Source: Bacilli bacterium (GTDB taxonomy: Bacteria; Bacillota_I; Bacilli_A; RFN20; CAG-826). From it: a stretch of 64,000 nt of DNA. This document shows, one piece after another, positions 43,360 through 50,267 of this stretch. The position numbers and the translations under genes were made by a program. The notes beneath the pieces were generated by a model, which was not told the DNA's origin, searched no databases, and saw only the letters and a list, made by a program, of their open reading frames with translations. Each line of letters starts with the position of its first letter. Within the stretch, counting starts at the first letter, position 1. Location: positions 62,001 to 126,000 of the forward strand of contig JAKSVB010000001.1 of NCBI GenBank assembly GCA_024408335.1, given 5' to 3'.

Positions 43360-44001
43360 TTATGCGCCTCTTCTTACAAATGAGTAGGAATAAGTTGCTG
43401 ATGGATTGTTAGAAACTAATAATCCACCTGAAATCGCACTGCCGCTAAACTTTAAATACAATTTATCACAGGTGTAAAATCTCATCATTAGTCCGTATGT
43501 GCCATTAGCCTTTCCGCTTAATGAAAAAGTCTGATCAATTGTGACTGTGTGAGTGATTGTGTTTGAAACTCCAATTTCCTCCGCAAGCTCAACATCGACG
43601 CCATATGAAACCTTCTCATAAACTCCAACGGTACTAGAAACGCAAATACTTTCTGATACAAAACTTCCAATAGTGACTTTTGTTTCTGCGATTTCGTTGT
43701 TGTTTGTGAAAATGTATCCTGTAAATGCAGAATAGGAATAGTGTTTATTTGTTTCAAAGAAATCTGAAGTGATATAAGAACCGTCATCAACGAGGTATTG
43801 GCCATAATTGTTTTTTAAATCACTTTTGTTGTTGAACGAGAAGCCTAAACTTAGCGCCATTTGTTTGGCTTCGCTTGCAGTCAACGTCCTTTTGGTTACC
43901 GACATGTTAGGCGTAGCTGAGCTGCTATTTGCTTTTGGCATTATTAAAGGCGTTTCTATCGCTAAAGAAGCCGCTAAAATCGTTAATAAAGATTTAACCA
44001 T
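43360..44001 (-). CDS. Secreted protein B of the island, beta-rich, possible pore-forming fold
   Basis: 213 residues. N-terminal signal peptide (residues 1 to about 25, no lipobox). After an N-terminal segment (TASEAKQMALSLGFSF, about 40-55) comes a Ser/Thr/Val-rich region from about 105 to 175 with long alternating strands: ESICVSSTVGVYEKVSYGVDV and ITHTVTIDQTFSLSG. This alternation is reminiscent of the stem region of aerolysin/ETX-MTX2-type beta-pore-forming proteins and recurs in protein A at 44022. AAGGAGA precedes the ATG. Not identified; the toxin idea rests on strand pattern only. Confidence 0.65.
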   Translation of the reverse strand: MVKSLLTILAASLAIETPLIMPKANSSSATPNMSVTKRTLTASEAKQMALSLGFSFNNKSDLKNNYGQYLVDDGSYITSDFFETNKHYSYSAFTGYIFTNNNEIAETKVTIGSFVSESICVSSTVGVYEKVSYGVDVELAEEIGVSNTITHTVTIDQTFSLSGKANGTYGLMMRFYTCDKLYLKFSGSAISGGLLVSNNPSATYSYSFVRRGA

Positions 44002-44021
44002 TGTACATTCTCCTTGATCTT

Positions 44022-44825
44022 TTATCTAACCGTGTATTCAAAAACAACTTCAGCGGGAGTTTTCAATAAATACACACTTTTCCTATATAATACGTAGTCA
44101 AATTCTTTCCATCGTTTTTCCCAAAACAAAAACCCGCTCTTCTTCGTTTTGAAAATAACTTCAGGGGTATATGTTATTACTAAAAAATATTCTTGAACTT
44201 CATAAACGTTTATATTGAATGTTTTGCTTTGGGCTTTGAAAGCAGGGGTAAAAACAAAGCTAGCGCCAAAGGAGCTGCCGACTTCCATGCCAAACTCGGT
44301 GCAGAGGCCAGCTTTTACACCAGCTTCAACGAAACCGCCAAAACCCGCTCCAATCGAACTTTCGATGGATGAGGAAACTGCTCCAGAACTTGAATCTTGA
44401 ATATTAATACTAATATCCTCGTATGAGCTATTAACGACCTGTGAGTTAGCTACTATAGTTTTATATTGCCTAAATGGACATTTGTAAAGTGCGCAAAACC
44501 TATAAGTGTCTAAATAAATATTATTATTTTCGCCATAGACATAGGATTTGTAATATTCAGAGATAGGTTTCTTATCAAACCCATTGTCACGATCATCGAG
44601 TTTTACAAAAGTGTTCCCATAGTAATACTCATAATTATTGTAAACAGTAGAAAGGTCATAGAAATATTGAGTTTCGGTTTCGGAAGAATCAATCAGTTGA
44701 AAAGAATCATCAGAAACGCTATATGACATTCCTTGGTTAGAGTTAGCCCGAGCGATTTCAGTTTGAAAAACATTTGTAGAAACAGTGGCTTGTAACAAGC
44801 CCAATAGAAGGATCGATTTTTTCAT
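44022..44825 (-). CDS. Secreted protein A of the island, beta-rich, possible pore-forming fold
   Basis: 267 residues, first gene of the island operon. Signal peptide of about 27 residues without lipobox. The first half is Tyr/Asn/Asp-rich with CALYKC (two Cys in close spacing, near 115). Residues about 145-205 form a striking Ser/Gly-rich alternating stretch, SSGAVSSSIESSIGAGFGG, then FVEAGVKAGLCTEFGMEVGSS, and then a hydrophobic strand pair ending FLVITYTPEVIF. The arrangement resembles the amphipathic stem region of aerolysin-like proteins. AAGGGGC lies before the ATG. Family unknown; secretion and beta structure are seen, the pore role is inferred. Confidence 0.65.
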   Translation of the reverse strand: MKKSILLLGLLQATVSTNVFQTEIARANSNQGMSYSVSDDSFQLIDSSETETQYFYDLSTVYNNYEYYYGNTFVKLDDRDNGFDKKPISEYYKSYVYGENNNIYLDTYRFCALYKCPFRQYKTIVANSQVVNSSYEDISINIQDSSSGAVSSSIESSIGAGFGGFVEAGVKAGLCTEFGMEVGSSFGASFVFTPAFKAQSKTFNINVYEVQEYFLVITYTPEVIFKTKKSGFLFWEKRWKEFDYVLYRKSVYLLKTPAEVVFEYTVR

Positions 44826-45177
44826 TATGTAGCCCCTTTAAATTTGATAACAAAAATTAAACCCTAGTAAATCTTTTGCTAATTTTGTCGATAGAAGTAT
44901 CATCATTTGTGAAACTTCGAGATTTATTGTATGGAGCAATTAATAAAAGGTCAATATATTTTTAGTCTAATGTATATTTTGTAATTCAAAAGAAAACAGT
45001 ATTTAATATGGTATGTTTCGGCATTTTATATACTTTTACAAGTCTTCTTTTCTCTACTAAGGAAGAGCATTCTTGGCGAAATATAGAGCATTTCGAAATT
45101 GTCTTTTTTTAGACTTCTTATAAGAGAAATCAGCAGGATAATTCTATAATGTTTTCATTCTCGGAGACCTTAATATC
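44826..45177. other. Intergenic region between island operon and ilvE
   Basis: About 350 very AT-rich bases without a gene. It must hold the promoter of the minus-strand island operon, but no box is clear enough to name. The ilvE terminator is at its right end. Confidence 0.5.
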
Positions 45178-45200
45178 AAAAAAACTGGCATTGAGCCAGC
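45178..45200 (-). terminator. Rho-independent terminator of ilvE
   Basis: Minus strand: CTGGC-TCAAT-GCCAG followed by seven T residues, four bases after the ilvE stop. The left repeat copy at 38715 lacks this hairpin. Confidence 0.88.
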
Positions 45201-45203
45201 TTT

Positions 45204-46196
45204 CTATTGTTTTATTTCGTATAACCAATTCAGTGTGTCTTCCGCTTCGCCTTTTTGAATATCGGTTAACGCCTTGCGAATCTTTTGGATTGCTCCGTTC
45301 TCTTTATATTCAATTTTGGTTTCGCCATTGAGGATTGACGCAACTGGAGAGATGACTGCAGCAGTTCCGCATAAACCACATTCAACGAAATCGCCAAGCT
45401 CATCTACTTTGATTTTTCTTTCCTCGGTCTTAATCCCAAGAACCTTTTCGCATAGCTCAAGGATAGATCTTCTTGTGATTGATGGAAGGATTGATTCTGA
45501 CTTTGGAGTTACAACGGTGCCATTCTTATCGACAAATATGATGTTAGCTCCACCAGTTTCTTCGATATATGTCCTGGTTGCAGCATCTAGATATACGTTT
45601 TCAGCAAAGCCAAGGCGATGGGCTTCACTAACTGGATATAAGCTCATAGCATAATTTAAGCTTGCCTTGATATGGCCTGTTCCGTGTGGAGCGGCTCTAT
45701 CATAATCAGTGACTCTTAAGGCGAGGCCTTCTGCTTTTCCTTGAAAATATGGTCCAACTGGCGATCCAAACATTCTGAACTCAAATTCATCTGATGATTT
45801 GAGTCCCAAAACCGCTGATGAACCAAAAACGAACGGACGGATATATAAGGATCCGCCATCAGAAGATTCAGGAATGTATTTAAGGTTTGCTTTTGCTAAA
45901 AGGTTTAGGCACTCAAAGAAATCTTCTTTCTTTAAGGTTGGGATCATCATTCTTTCGCATGAATCATTTAAGCGAAGGAAATTAAGTTCAGGACGGAAAC
46001 AAACGATTCTGTTGTCCTTGGTTCTATAAATCTTCATTCCTTCGAAAACAGATTGAGCATATTGAAGGACACCAGCGCTTTCGCTGAGGTCAATCGTTGC
46101 TTTGCGGGTTAAATGAGGCTTACCCCAGGCACCGTTTTTGTAATAGGCGACTGCTCTTTTTGGGAGCTTCACATAATTGAATCCGCTGGCTTTCAT
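45204..46196 (-). CDS. ilvE: Branched-chain amino acid aminotransferase
   Basis: 330 residues, fold type IV PLP enzyme of the BCAT group, transferring amino groups between Leu/Ile/Val and 2-oxoglutarate. Features: LQYAQSVFEGMKIYR near 45, RPELNFLRLNDSCERM near 68, PLP lysine in GHIKASLNYA near 177, EETGGANIIFV near 212 and ECGLCGTAAVISPV near 275. No other branched-chain genes are here. TGGAGGAAAA precedes the ATG. Its last 50 bases are repeated at 38718-38768. Confidence 0.95.
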   Translation of the reverse strand: MKASGFNYVKLPKRAVAYYKNGAWGKPHLTRKATIDLSESAGVLQYAQSVFEGMKIYRTKDNRIVCFRPELNFLRLNDSCERMMIPTLKKEDFFECLNLLAKANLKYIPESSDGGSLYIRPFVFGSSAVLGLKSSDEFEFRMFGSPVGPYFQGKAEGLALRVTDYDRAAPHGTGHIKASLNYAMSLYPVSEAHRLGFAENVYLDAATRTYIEETGGANIIFVDKNGTVVTPKSESILPSITRRSILELCEKVLGIKTEERKIKVDELGDFVECGLCGTAAVISPVASILNGETKIEYKENGAIQKIRKALTDIQKGEAEDTLNWLYEIKQ

Positions 46197-46254
46197 TGTT
46201 TTTCCTCCACTATCAATGACTGTTTTTTCTCAAGGTCCCTTAGAAAAATCCGTT

Positions 46255-46292
46255 GAAAATTATAATTTTCTATCGCCTAAAAGCAATGTTTT
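46255..46292 (-). promoter_or_regulatory. Candidate ilvE promoter inside a palindrome
   Basis: Minus strand: TTGCTT, 16 bases, TATAAT. The -10 is the centre of the perfect 16-base palindrome GAAAATTATAATTTTC (46255-46270). Confidence 0.45.
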
Positions 46293-46306
46293 TCGCGTCT
46301 CAAAAT

Positions 46307-46328
46307 ATAAAAACCCGCGATGCGGGTT
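46307..46328 (-). terminator. Rho-independent terminator of the degV-rsuA operon
   Basis: Minus strand: AACCCGC-ATC-GCGGGTT stem followed by TTTATATTTT, a few bases after the stop at 46335. Confidence 0.9.
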
Positions 46329-46334
46329 CAATTG

Positions 46335-47033
46335 TTATTCAACCAAAGCTTTTAAGGCTCTAATCTCTTCATCTCTTAGTTCGCGGTGTTCGCCGATGGC
46401 AAGCCCCCTAGAATCTAGAAAAGCAAACGTTTTGCGGTCAAGCTCAAGAACTTTAAGGCCGAAATGCTGGAACATTCTCTTCACTTGATGGAACTTGCCT
46501 TGATGGATCGTAAGTTCTGCGTGATGAGAATCCAAGATAACCAAATCCCCAGGCAGAGTTAATTCTCCATCAAGGATGATTCCTTCTTTGAATTTCTTTA
46601 CCAGGGTTTGTGATATCTCTGTATCGGTCGTGACGTAATAGGTTTTATCAACATGGTACTTAGGGGCTAAAAGCTTATGGCAGAGATCGCCATCGTTAGT
46701 TAGTAACAAGGTGCCGGTTGTGTCTATATCAAGCCTTCCAACAGGAAATAGGTTAGCAAAAGCGAATTCGCTAACGAGATCCGTAACTGGAGGATGGAGA
46801 TTATCCTCAACCGCCGATACGTATCCTTTTGGCTTATTCAAAAGCACATAGTAAAACTCTTTGTATATGACAGGCTCATCCTTGAAAGTGATGACGTCTT
46901 TATTCTCATCAACGCTAATGGAGGAAGATTTAACAACCTCTCCGTTGACCTTAATTAGTTTTTTCTTTACGAGCGTTTTTACTTCGCTTCTTGTCCCAAC
47001 GCCGGAATTGGCTAGATATTTGTCTAATCTCAT
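46335..47033 (-). CDS. 16S rRNA pseudouridine synthase RsuA-like
   Basis: 232 residues. An N-terminal S4 RNA-binding domain (RLDKYLANSGVGTRSEVKTLV) is followed by the pseudouridine synthase domain with catalytic aspartate in GRLDIDTTGTLLLTNDG near 100 and a C-terminal HQVKRMFQHFGLKVLEL motif. The family isomerises single uridines in rRNA; RsuA acts on 16S U516 in E. coli. The start has no ribosome binding site and lies 14 bases after degV. A second member of the family is at 48630. Confidence 0.93.
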   Translation of the reverse strand: MRLDKYLANSGVGTRSEVKTLVKKKLIKVNGEVVKSSSISVDENKDVITFKDEPVIYKEFYYVLLNKPKGYVSAVEDNLHPPVTDLVSEFAFANLFPVGRLDIDTTGTLLLTNDGDLCHKLLAPKYHVDKTYYVTTDTEISQTLVKKFKEGIILDGELTLPGDLVILDSHHAELTIHQGKFHQVKRMFQHFGLKVLELDRKTFAFLDSRGLAIGEHRELRDEEIRALKALVE

Positions 47034-47047
47034 GGCACTAGATTACA

Positions 47048-47890
47048 CTAGTTCGCTTTGTTTTTAAAGAAAGCGACTGCAATAGCGCCTGGACCAGCAT
47101 GTGTGCCGATTGTGCTTCCGATGTGCGTGAATTCGAAAGCAAAATTCTCAGGATACATATCGCTTGAGTCTTTTGCGTACTTCTTTAGTAAAGCGTCAGA
47201 GAGGCCAGAATATGCAAGAGATACTGGCATATTGAAGTCAACTCCACCGTACTTGGCAATCTTTTGACGGAGTTTGTTATTTCCCGATAATGAACCAAGC
47301 GCTTTGCCAACCATCTTGACTTCTCCATCAAGAATCTCAACGACAGGTTTAACGTTTAATAAGCCGCCGATTGTTGCAGTGACAACATTGATTCTTCCGC
47401 CTTTCTTTAGATACTCCAATGTATCTAGCAAAGCGACAAGGCGAATGTTTTCTTTTTCTTCGTTTAAGATATCGGCGATTTCTTTTGCGCTCTTATTTTC
47501 ATCTCTTAAACGGCAAGCAAGTTGAACCAAAATCTTTTCGCCTGCTGTAACGTTTTTGCTATCGACAACATAGACATTTTGGTGTTCTTGAGCTGCAATG
47601 CATGCGCTTTGGTATGTTCCTGAAAGCTTCTTTGAGAGAGTGATACAAACAATCTCGTCGCCTTTATATTTTTCGAATATCTCCCCAAAACGGAAAGAAT
47701 TGATTTGTGATGTTTTAGGAAGTTCTCTTGATTCGACTAACTTTTCAAAGAACTCCATGCTTGAAAGTGTCTCACCATCAAAATACTCTTTCTCATCAAA
47801 TCTGACGATCATTGGTATTACTTCGACGTTTAGTTTTTCTGCTTCTGGTTTTGTGATGTCTGAAGCTGAGTCTGTGATGATTCTTAACAT
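47048..47890 (-). CDS. DegV family fatty-acid-binding protein (FakB-like)
   Basis: 280 residues. DegV features: the opening ITDSASDI, VEVIPMIVRFDEKEYFDGE near 24, TSQINSFRFGEIFEKY near 60, TLSKKLSGTYQSA near 85 and the C-terminal HIGSTIGTHAGPGAIAVAF. DegV/FakB proteins bind a fatty acid in a buried site and present it to the kinase FakA. AAGGGG precedes the ATG. It is co-transcribed with a MarR regulator four bases upstream, a pairing that suggests a fatty-acid response. Confidence 0.93.
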   Translation of the reverse strand: MLRIITDSASDITKPEAEKLNVEVIPMIVRFDEKEYFDGETLSSMEFFEKLVESRELPKTSQINSFRFGEIFEKYKGDEIVCITLSKKLSGTYQSACIAAQEHQNVYVVDSKNVTAGEKILVQLACRLRDENKSAKEIADILNEEKENIRLVALLDTLEYLKKGGRINVVTATIGGLLNVKPVVEILDGEVKMVGKALGSLSGNNKLRQKIAKYGGVDFNMPVSLAYSGLSDALLKKYAKDSSDMYPENFAFEFTHIGSTIGTHAGPGAIAVAFFKNKAN

Positions 47891-47894
47891 TTTT

Positions 47895-48329
47895 TTATTC
47901 CCCTTTTTGATTGTCGATGTTGTCCACTATGATCTTTAAAGCTTTGTACATAATGGCTCTGTCTTCATCGCTTATGCCTTTGCCTGCGATTGATAAGAAG
48001 TTGTTGATTCTATTTGCAACCTCTTCTCCGCAAACCATACCTTTTTCAGTCAAACTAAAATGGGCGTTGTATCTCTTTTTAGCGTCCGAGTCACAAAAGA
48101 CATATCCGTTTGACTCAAGATAATCTAAAGTTCTAGATACTTGACCTTTGTCCTCTAAGGAAATGTTCACTATCTCCTTAGAAGTCAGTTTTCCATAGGT
48201 ATAAAGGAAATAGATACATGAAACATGCTGAGACCGGAGATTTAGTTTCCCCATTTCCTCTACTTCTATCCTATGGATGTATTTAGAGATTTTTGTGATC
48301 GAATTTGTGAATATCTCGAAGCGGTCCAT
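47895..48329 (-). CDS. MarR family transcriptional regulator
   Basis: 144 residues from the ATG at 48329 (MDRFEIF). A longer frame to 48359 would include the operator and promoter and is rejected. Winged-helix features: LNLRSQHVSCIYFLYTYGKLTSKEI, then VSRTLDYLESNGYVFCDSDAKKRYNAHFSLTEKG, the recognition helix and wing of MarR proteins. The neighbour is a FakB-like DegV gene, and the palindrome at 48341-48360 in its own 5' region is of the type recognised by MarR/FabT-like repressors. Autoregulation and a fatty-acid or acyl ligand are inferences. Confidence 0.9.
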   Translation of the reverse strand: MDRFEIFTNSITKISKYIHRIEVEEMGKLNLRSQHVSCIYFLYTYGKLTSKEIVNISLEDKGQVSRTLDYLESNGYVFCDSDAKKRYNAHFSLTEKGMVCGEEVANRINNFLSIAGKGISDEDRAIMYKALKIIVDNIDNQKGE

Positions 48330-48340
48330 GTCTTGCCTTT

Positions 48341-48386
48341 CTTGTTGATTTTTCAACAAGTTTAACTAATATTCATTTTTTGTCAA
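48341..48386 (-). promoter_or_regulatory. MarR-degV promoter and operator
   Basis: Minus strand: TTGACA (48386-48381), 16 bases, TAAACT (48364-48359), then the inverted repeat CTTGTTGA-AAAA-TCAACAAG (48360-48341), whose eight-base arms overlap the -10 edge and the expected transcription start. The regulator's ATG is 11 bases further on. Confidence 0.75.
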
Positions 48387-48443
48387 TATCTTGAGGTCAA
48401 GAATCGCTACATTTATCAACCGTGGTTTTCTTCTTTTCTAAAA

Positions 48444-48468
48444 GAAAAGGCCTGACATCCGTCAGACC
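48444..48468 (-). terminator. Terminator after tRNA-Leu
   Basis: Minus strand: GGTCTGAC-GGAT-GTCAGGCC stem (one G-U) followed by TTTTCTTTT. Confidence 0.85.
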
Positions 48469-48480
48469 GTTTTGTTTAGT

Positions 48481-48564
48481 TGGTGCAGGATGGGGGACTT
48501 GAACCCCCACGTCTTGCGACATAAGATCCTAAGTCTTACGCGGCTGCCATTACGCCAATCCTGC
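48481..48564 (-). tRNA. tRNA-Leu (anticodon UAG)
   Basis: 84 bases including an encoded CCA end. Acceptor GCAGGAT/ATCCTGC, anticodon stem TAAGA/TCTTA with loop CTTAGGA, a long variable arm as in class II tRNAs, and T arm GGGGG-TTCAAGT-CCCCC. Own terminator downstream. Confidence 0.96.
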
Positions 48565-48615
48565 AAGCATGCAAAATCTTATCATTAGGAATGCTAAACC
48601 TCAATATAAAGGCTT

Positions 48616-48623
48616 GCTATAAT
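48616..48623 (+). promoter_or_regulatory. Extended consensus -10 six bases before an ATG
   Basis: TTGC-TATAAT: TATAAT at 48618-48623 with the TG extension, then TATGAT, then the ATG at 48630. Predicted leaderless transcript. Confidence 0.6.
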
Positions 48624-48629
48624 TATGAT

Positions 48630-49391
48630 ATGAAAGAAGAAGCAGTCACCCTATACGAATATCTCTCATCTGCTAAGATTGCGTCCGTTAGACGAATTAT
48701 CAAAGTAATTAGACATGGTGCGGTTACAGTTGACGATAAGGTCATCGATGATCCAAACGCTTTGATATCGGTTTCTTCCAAGGTTGCCTTTGAAGGAAAA
48801 GAGATTCCTTATGTTTATCATTTCGTTTTGATTCTCAATAAGCCAAGCGGATATATGTCTTCTACAATCGATGAAAGATATCCTAGTCTTCTTCACCTTC
48901 TTCCAGAAGAATTAGCGTCTAGAGCCATTTTAGCGGGCCGTTTGGACCACGATACAGAAGGACTTATCATTCTTAGCGATATAGGAAGACTAACAAACCG
49001 TTTGGTTCTTCCTGAATTCCACGTTGAAAAAGAATATGTAGCAGAACTCGATAAGCCTCTTGATGAAAAAGATTATCAAGACATCATAAATAACGGCACA
49101 GACTTTAATGGTGAAATCGTTAAACCTATATCGCTAAAAAGTAAAGAAGGCCGCTTAAGCGTTAATATTGTCGTCTCAGAAGGCAAATACCATGAGATCA
49201 AACGAATATTCAGGAGAAGAGGGTACATTGTCACCAAGCTCACAAGAATTAGACTTGGCAACCTAAATCTAGGCGATTTAGAGGTCGGAAAATACAGATT
49301 ACTAAGTAAAGATGAGGAAAAAAGCCTCTATGAACTTGTAGGTTTGACCTATGGAAATCGCATAATTAGGCCAAGTGTAAATAAAAATTAA
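48630..49391 (+). CDS. RNA pseudouridine synthase, RsuA/RluB family
   Basis: 253 residues from the ATG at 48630. S4-type N-terminus (LYEYLSSAKIASVRRIIKVIRHGAV), catalytic aspartate in GRLDHDTEGLIILSD near 103, and the C-terminal HEIKRIFRRRGYIVTKL block. Paralogous to the gene at 46335; which rRNA uridine each modifies cannot be told from sequence. There is no ribosome binding site; the perfect TATAAT six bases before ATG indicates a leaderless message. A longer frame to 48591 would run through the promoter. Confidence 0.92.
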   Translation: MKEEAVTLYEYLSSAKIASVRRIIKVIRHGAVTVDDKVIDDPNALISVSSKVAFEGKEIPYVYHFVLILNKPSGYMSSTIDERYPSLLHLLPEELASRAILAGRLDHDTEGLIILSDIGRLTNRLVLPEFHVEKEYVAELDKPLDEKDYQDIINNGTDFNGEIVKPISLKSKEGRLSVNIVVSEGKYHEIKRIFRRRGYIVTKLTRIRLGNLNLGDLEVGKYRLLSKDEEKSLYELVGLTYGNRIIRPSVNKN

Positions 49392-49461
49392 TTTACTTTC
49401 TTGCTTACTCTTTTGTGTAGTTGTATATTATTAGAGCGCTTTCGCAAGAAAACGCCAATGT

Positions 49462-49538
49462 GGGCCTTTAGCTCAGCTGGTTAGAGCGCACGCTTGATAA
49501 GCGTGAGGTCGATGGTTCAAGCCCATTAAGGCCCACCA
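49462..49538 (+). tRNA. tRNA-Ile (anticodon GAU)
   Basis: 77 bases with CCA. Acceptor GGGCCTT/AAGGCCC, anticodon loop CTTGATAAG, T loop TTCAAGC. First of three tRNAs on the plus strand. Confidence 0.96.
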
Positions 49539-49588
49539 TTCTTGCTATGAAAGCTCCGCCAAACTCGTGGAGCTTATTTAGTTAAGAT

Positions 49589-49663
49589 GGGTGTTTAGCT
49601 CAGCGGGAGAGCGCTTCCTTCACACGGAAGAGGTCGTAGGTTCGACACCTATAACACCCACCA
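49589..49663 (+). tRNA. tRNA-Val (anticodon CAC)
   Basis: 75 bases with CCA. Acceptor GGGTGTT/AACACCC, anticodon stem CTTCC/GGAAG with loop TTCACAC, so the anticodon is CAC, reading GUG only. T loop TTCGACA is normal. CAC isoacceptors are uncommon in bacteria. Confidence 0.92.
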
Positions 49664-49675
49664 CGACATAGACAT

Positions 49676-49749
49676 GCCGCCATAGTTCATCGGTAGAACG
49701 GTTGACTTGTAATCATCAAAGCCTGGTCCGATTCCGGGTGGCGGCACCA
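49676..49749 (+). tRNA. tRNA-Thr (anticodon UGU) with unusual T loop
   Basis: 74 bases with CCA. Acceptor GCCGCCA/TGGCGGC, D arm GTTC/GAAC, anticodon loop CTTGTAA. The T loop reads TCCGATT, so position 55 is C instead of the near-universal U, and the anticodon stem GTTGA/TCATC has a U-U mismatch at 28-42. Confidence 0.88.
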
Positions 49750-49761
49750 AACATCAAAATT

Positions 49762-49787
49762 AGCGCTTAGTATTAAGCGCTTTTTTT
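49762..49787 (+). terminator. Terminator of the tRNA-Ile-Val-Thr cluster
   Basis: AGCGCTTA-GTAT-TAAGCGCT stem followed by seven T residues, 12 bases after tRNA-Thr. Confidence 0.92.
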
Positions 49788-49810
49788 GTGCCTTCATTCG
49801 CCCTACAGAA

Positions 49811-49841
49811 TAAGAAAAAGCCCAGCTTGTGAGCTGAGCTT
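49811..49841 (-). terminator. Terminator of rplM-rpsI
   Basis: Minus strand: AAGCTCAGCT-CACA-AGCTGGGCTT (one G-U pair) followed by TTTCTTATT. Confidence 0.88.
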
Positions 49842-49863
49842 TGAGAACAATTGGAGTAAACGA

Positions 49864-50256
49864 TTAACGTTTGCTGAATTGTGGAGCACGACGTGCGCCT
49901 TTGAGACCGTATTTCTTTCTTTCTTTGACACGGGCGTCACGGGTAAGCATACCAGCGACTTTGAGTGTCTTACGATCTTCGCCTGCTTCGAGAAGAGCAC
50001 GAGCGATACCAAGACGGATAGCTTCTGCTTGGCCGGTGAAACCACCACCAACGACTTCAGCTTCGACGTCATATTTAGCTTCAGCAGCGCTGAGAGCTAA
50101 AGGTTGCTTAAGGTTTTGAACAAGGGTTGCATATGGCATGTATTCGTTAACGTCGTGGCCATTAACGGTGATTTTGCCTGAACCAGCTTGGAGGTAAACA
50201 CGGGCGACAGATTTCTTTCTACGGCCTGTTCCATAGTACTTTGTAACTTTTGCCAT
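49864..50256 (-). CDS. rpsI: 30S ribosomal protein S9
   Basis: 130 residues. Standard S9: [17 protein letters not shown] at the start, [19 protein letters not shown] in the middle and the basic C-terminal tail ending RRAPQFSKR that reaches the P-site tRNA. It follows rplM by 11 bases, the conserved rplM-rpsI order, and ends at a terminator. Confidence 0.98.
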   Translation of the reverse strand: MAKVTKYYGTGRRKKSVARVYLQAGSGKITVNGHDVNEYMPYATLVQNLKQPLALSAAEAKYDVEAEVVGGGFTGQAEAIRLGIARALLEAGEDRKTLKVAGMLTRDARVKERKKYGLKGARRAPQFSKR

Positions 50257-50267
50257 TTTCTATCTCC

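Noticed and set aside
44022-44825. Lactococcin 972-type bacteriocin as identity of the island cargo
   Set aside because: The MacB-type transporter context is similar, but the secreted proteins are two to three times larger and no DUF1430 immunity permease is present.
46197-46334. T-box leader for ilvE
   Set aside because: The gap is only about 138 bases and filled by the rsuA terminator and a promoter; no T-box sequence was seen.
47036-47056. Third copy of the CTAGT/ACTAG element before rsuA (CACTAG-ATTA-CACTAG)
   Set aside because: The two ACTAG units are direct, not inverted, and the spacing differs from the pair at 23303 and 60558.
47895-48359. MarR protein starting at 48359
   Set aside because: The additional residues would be encoded by the operator and expected transcription start; the ATG at 48329 fits the family start.
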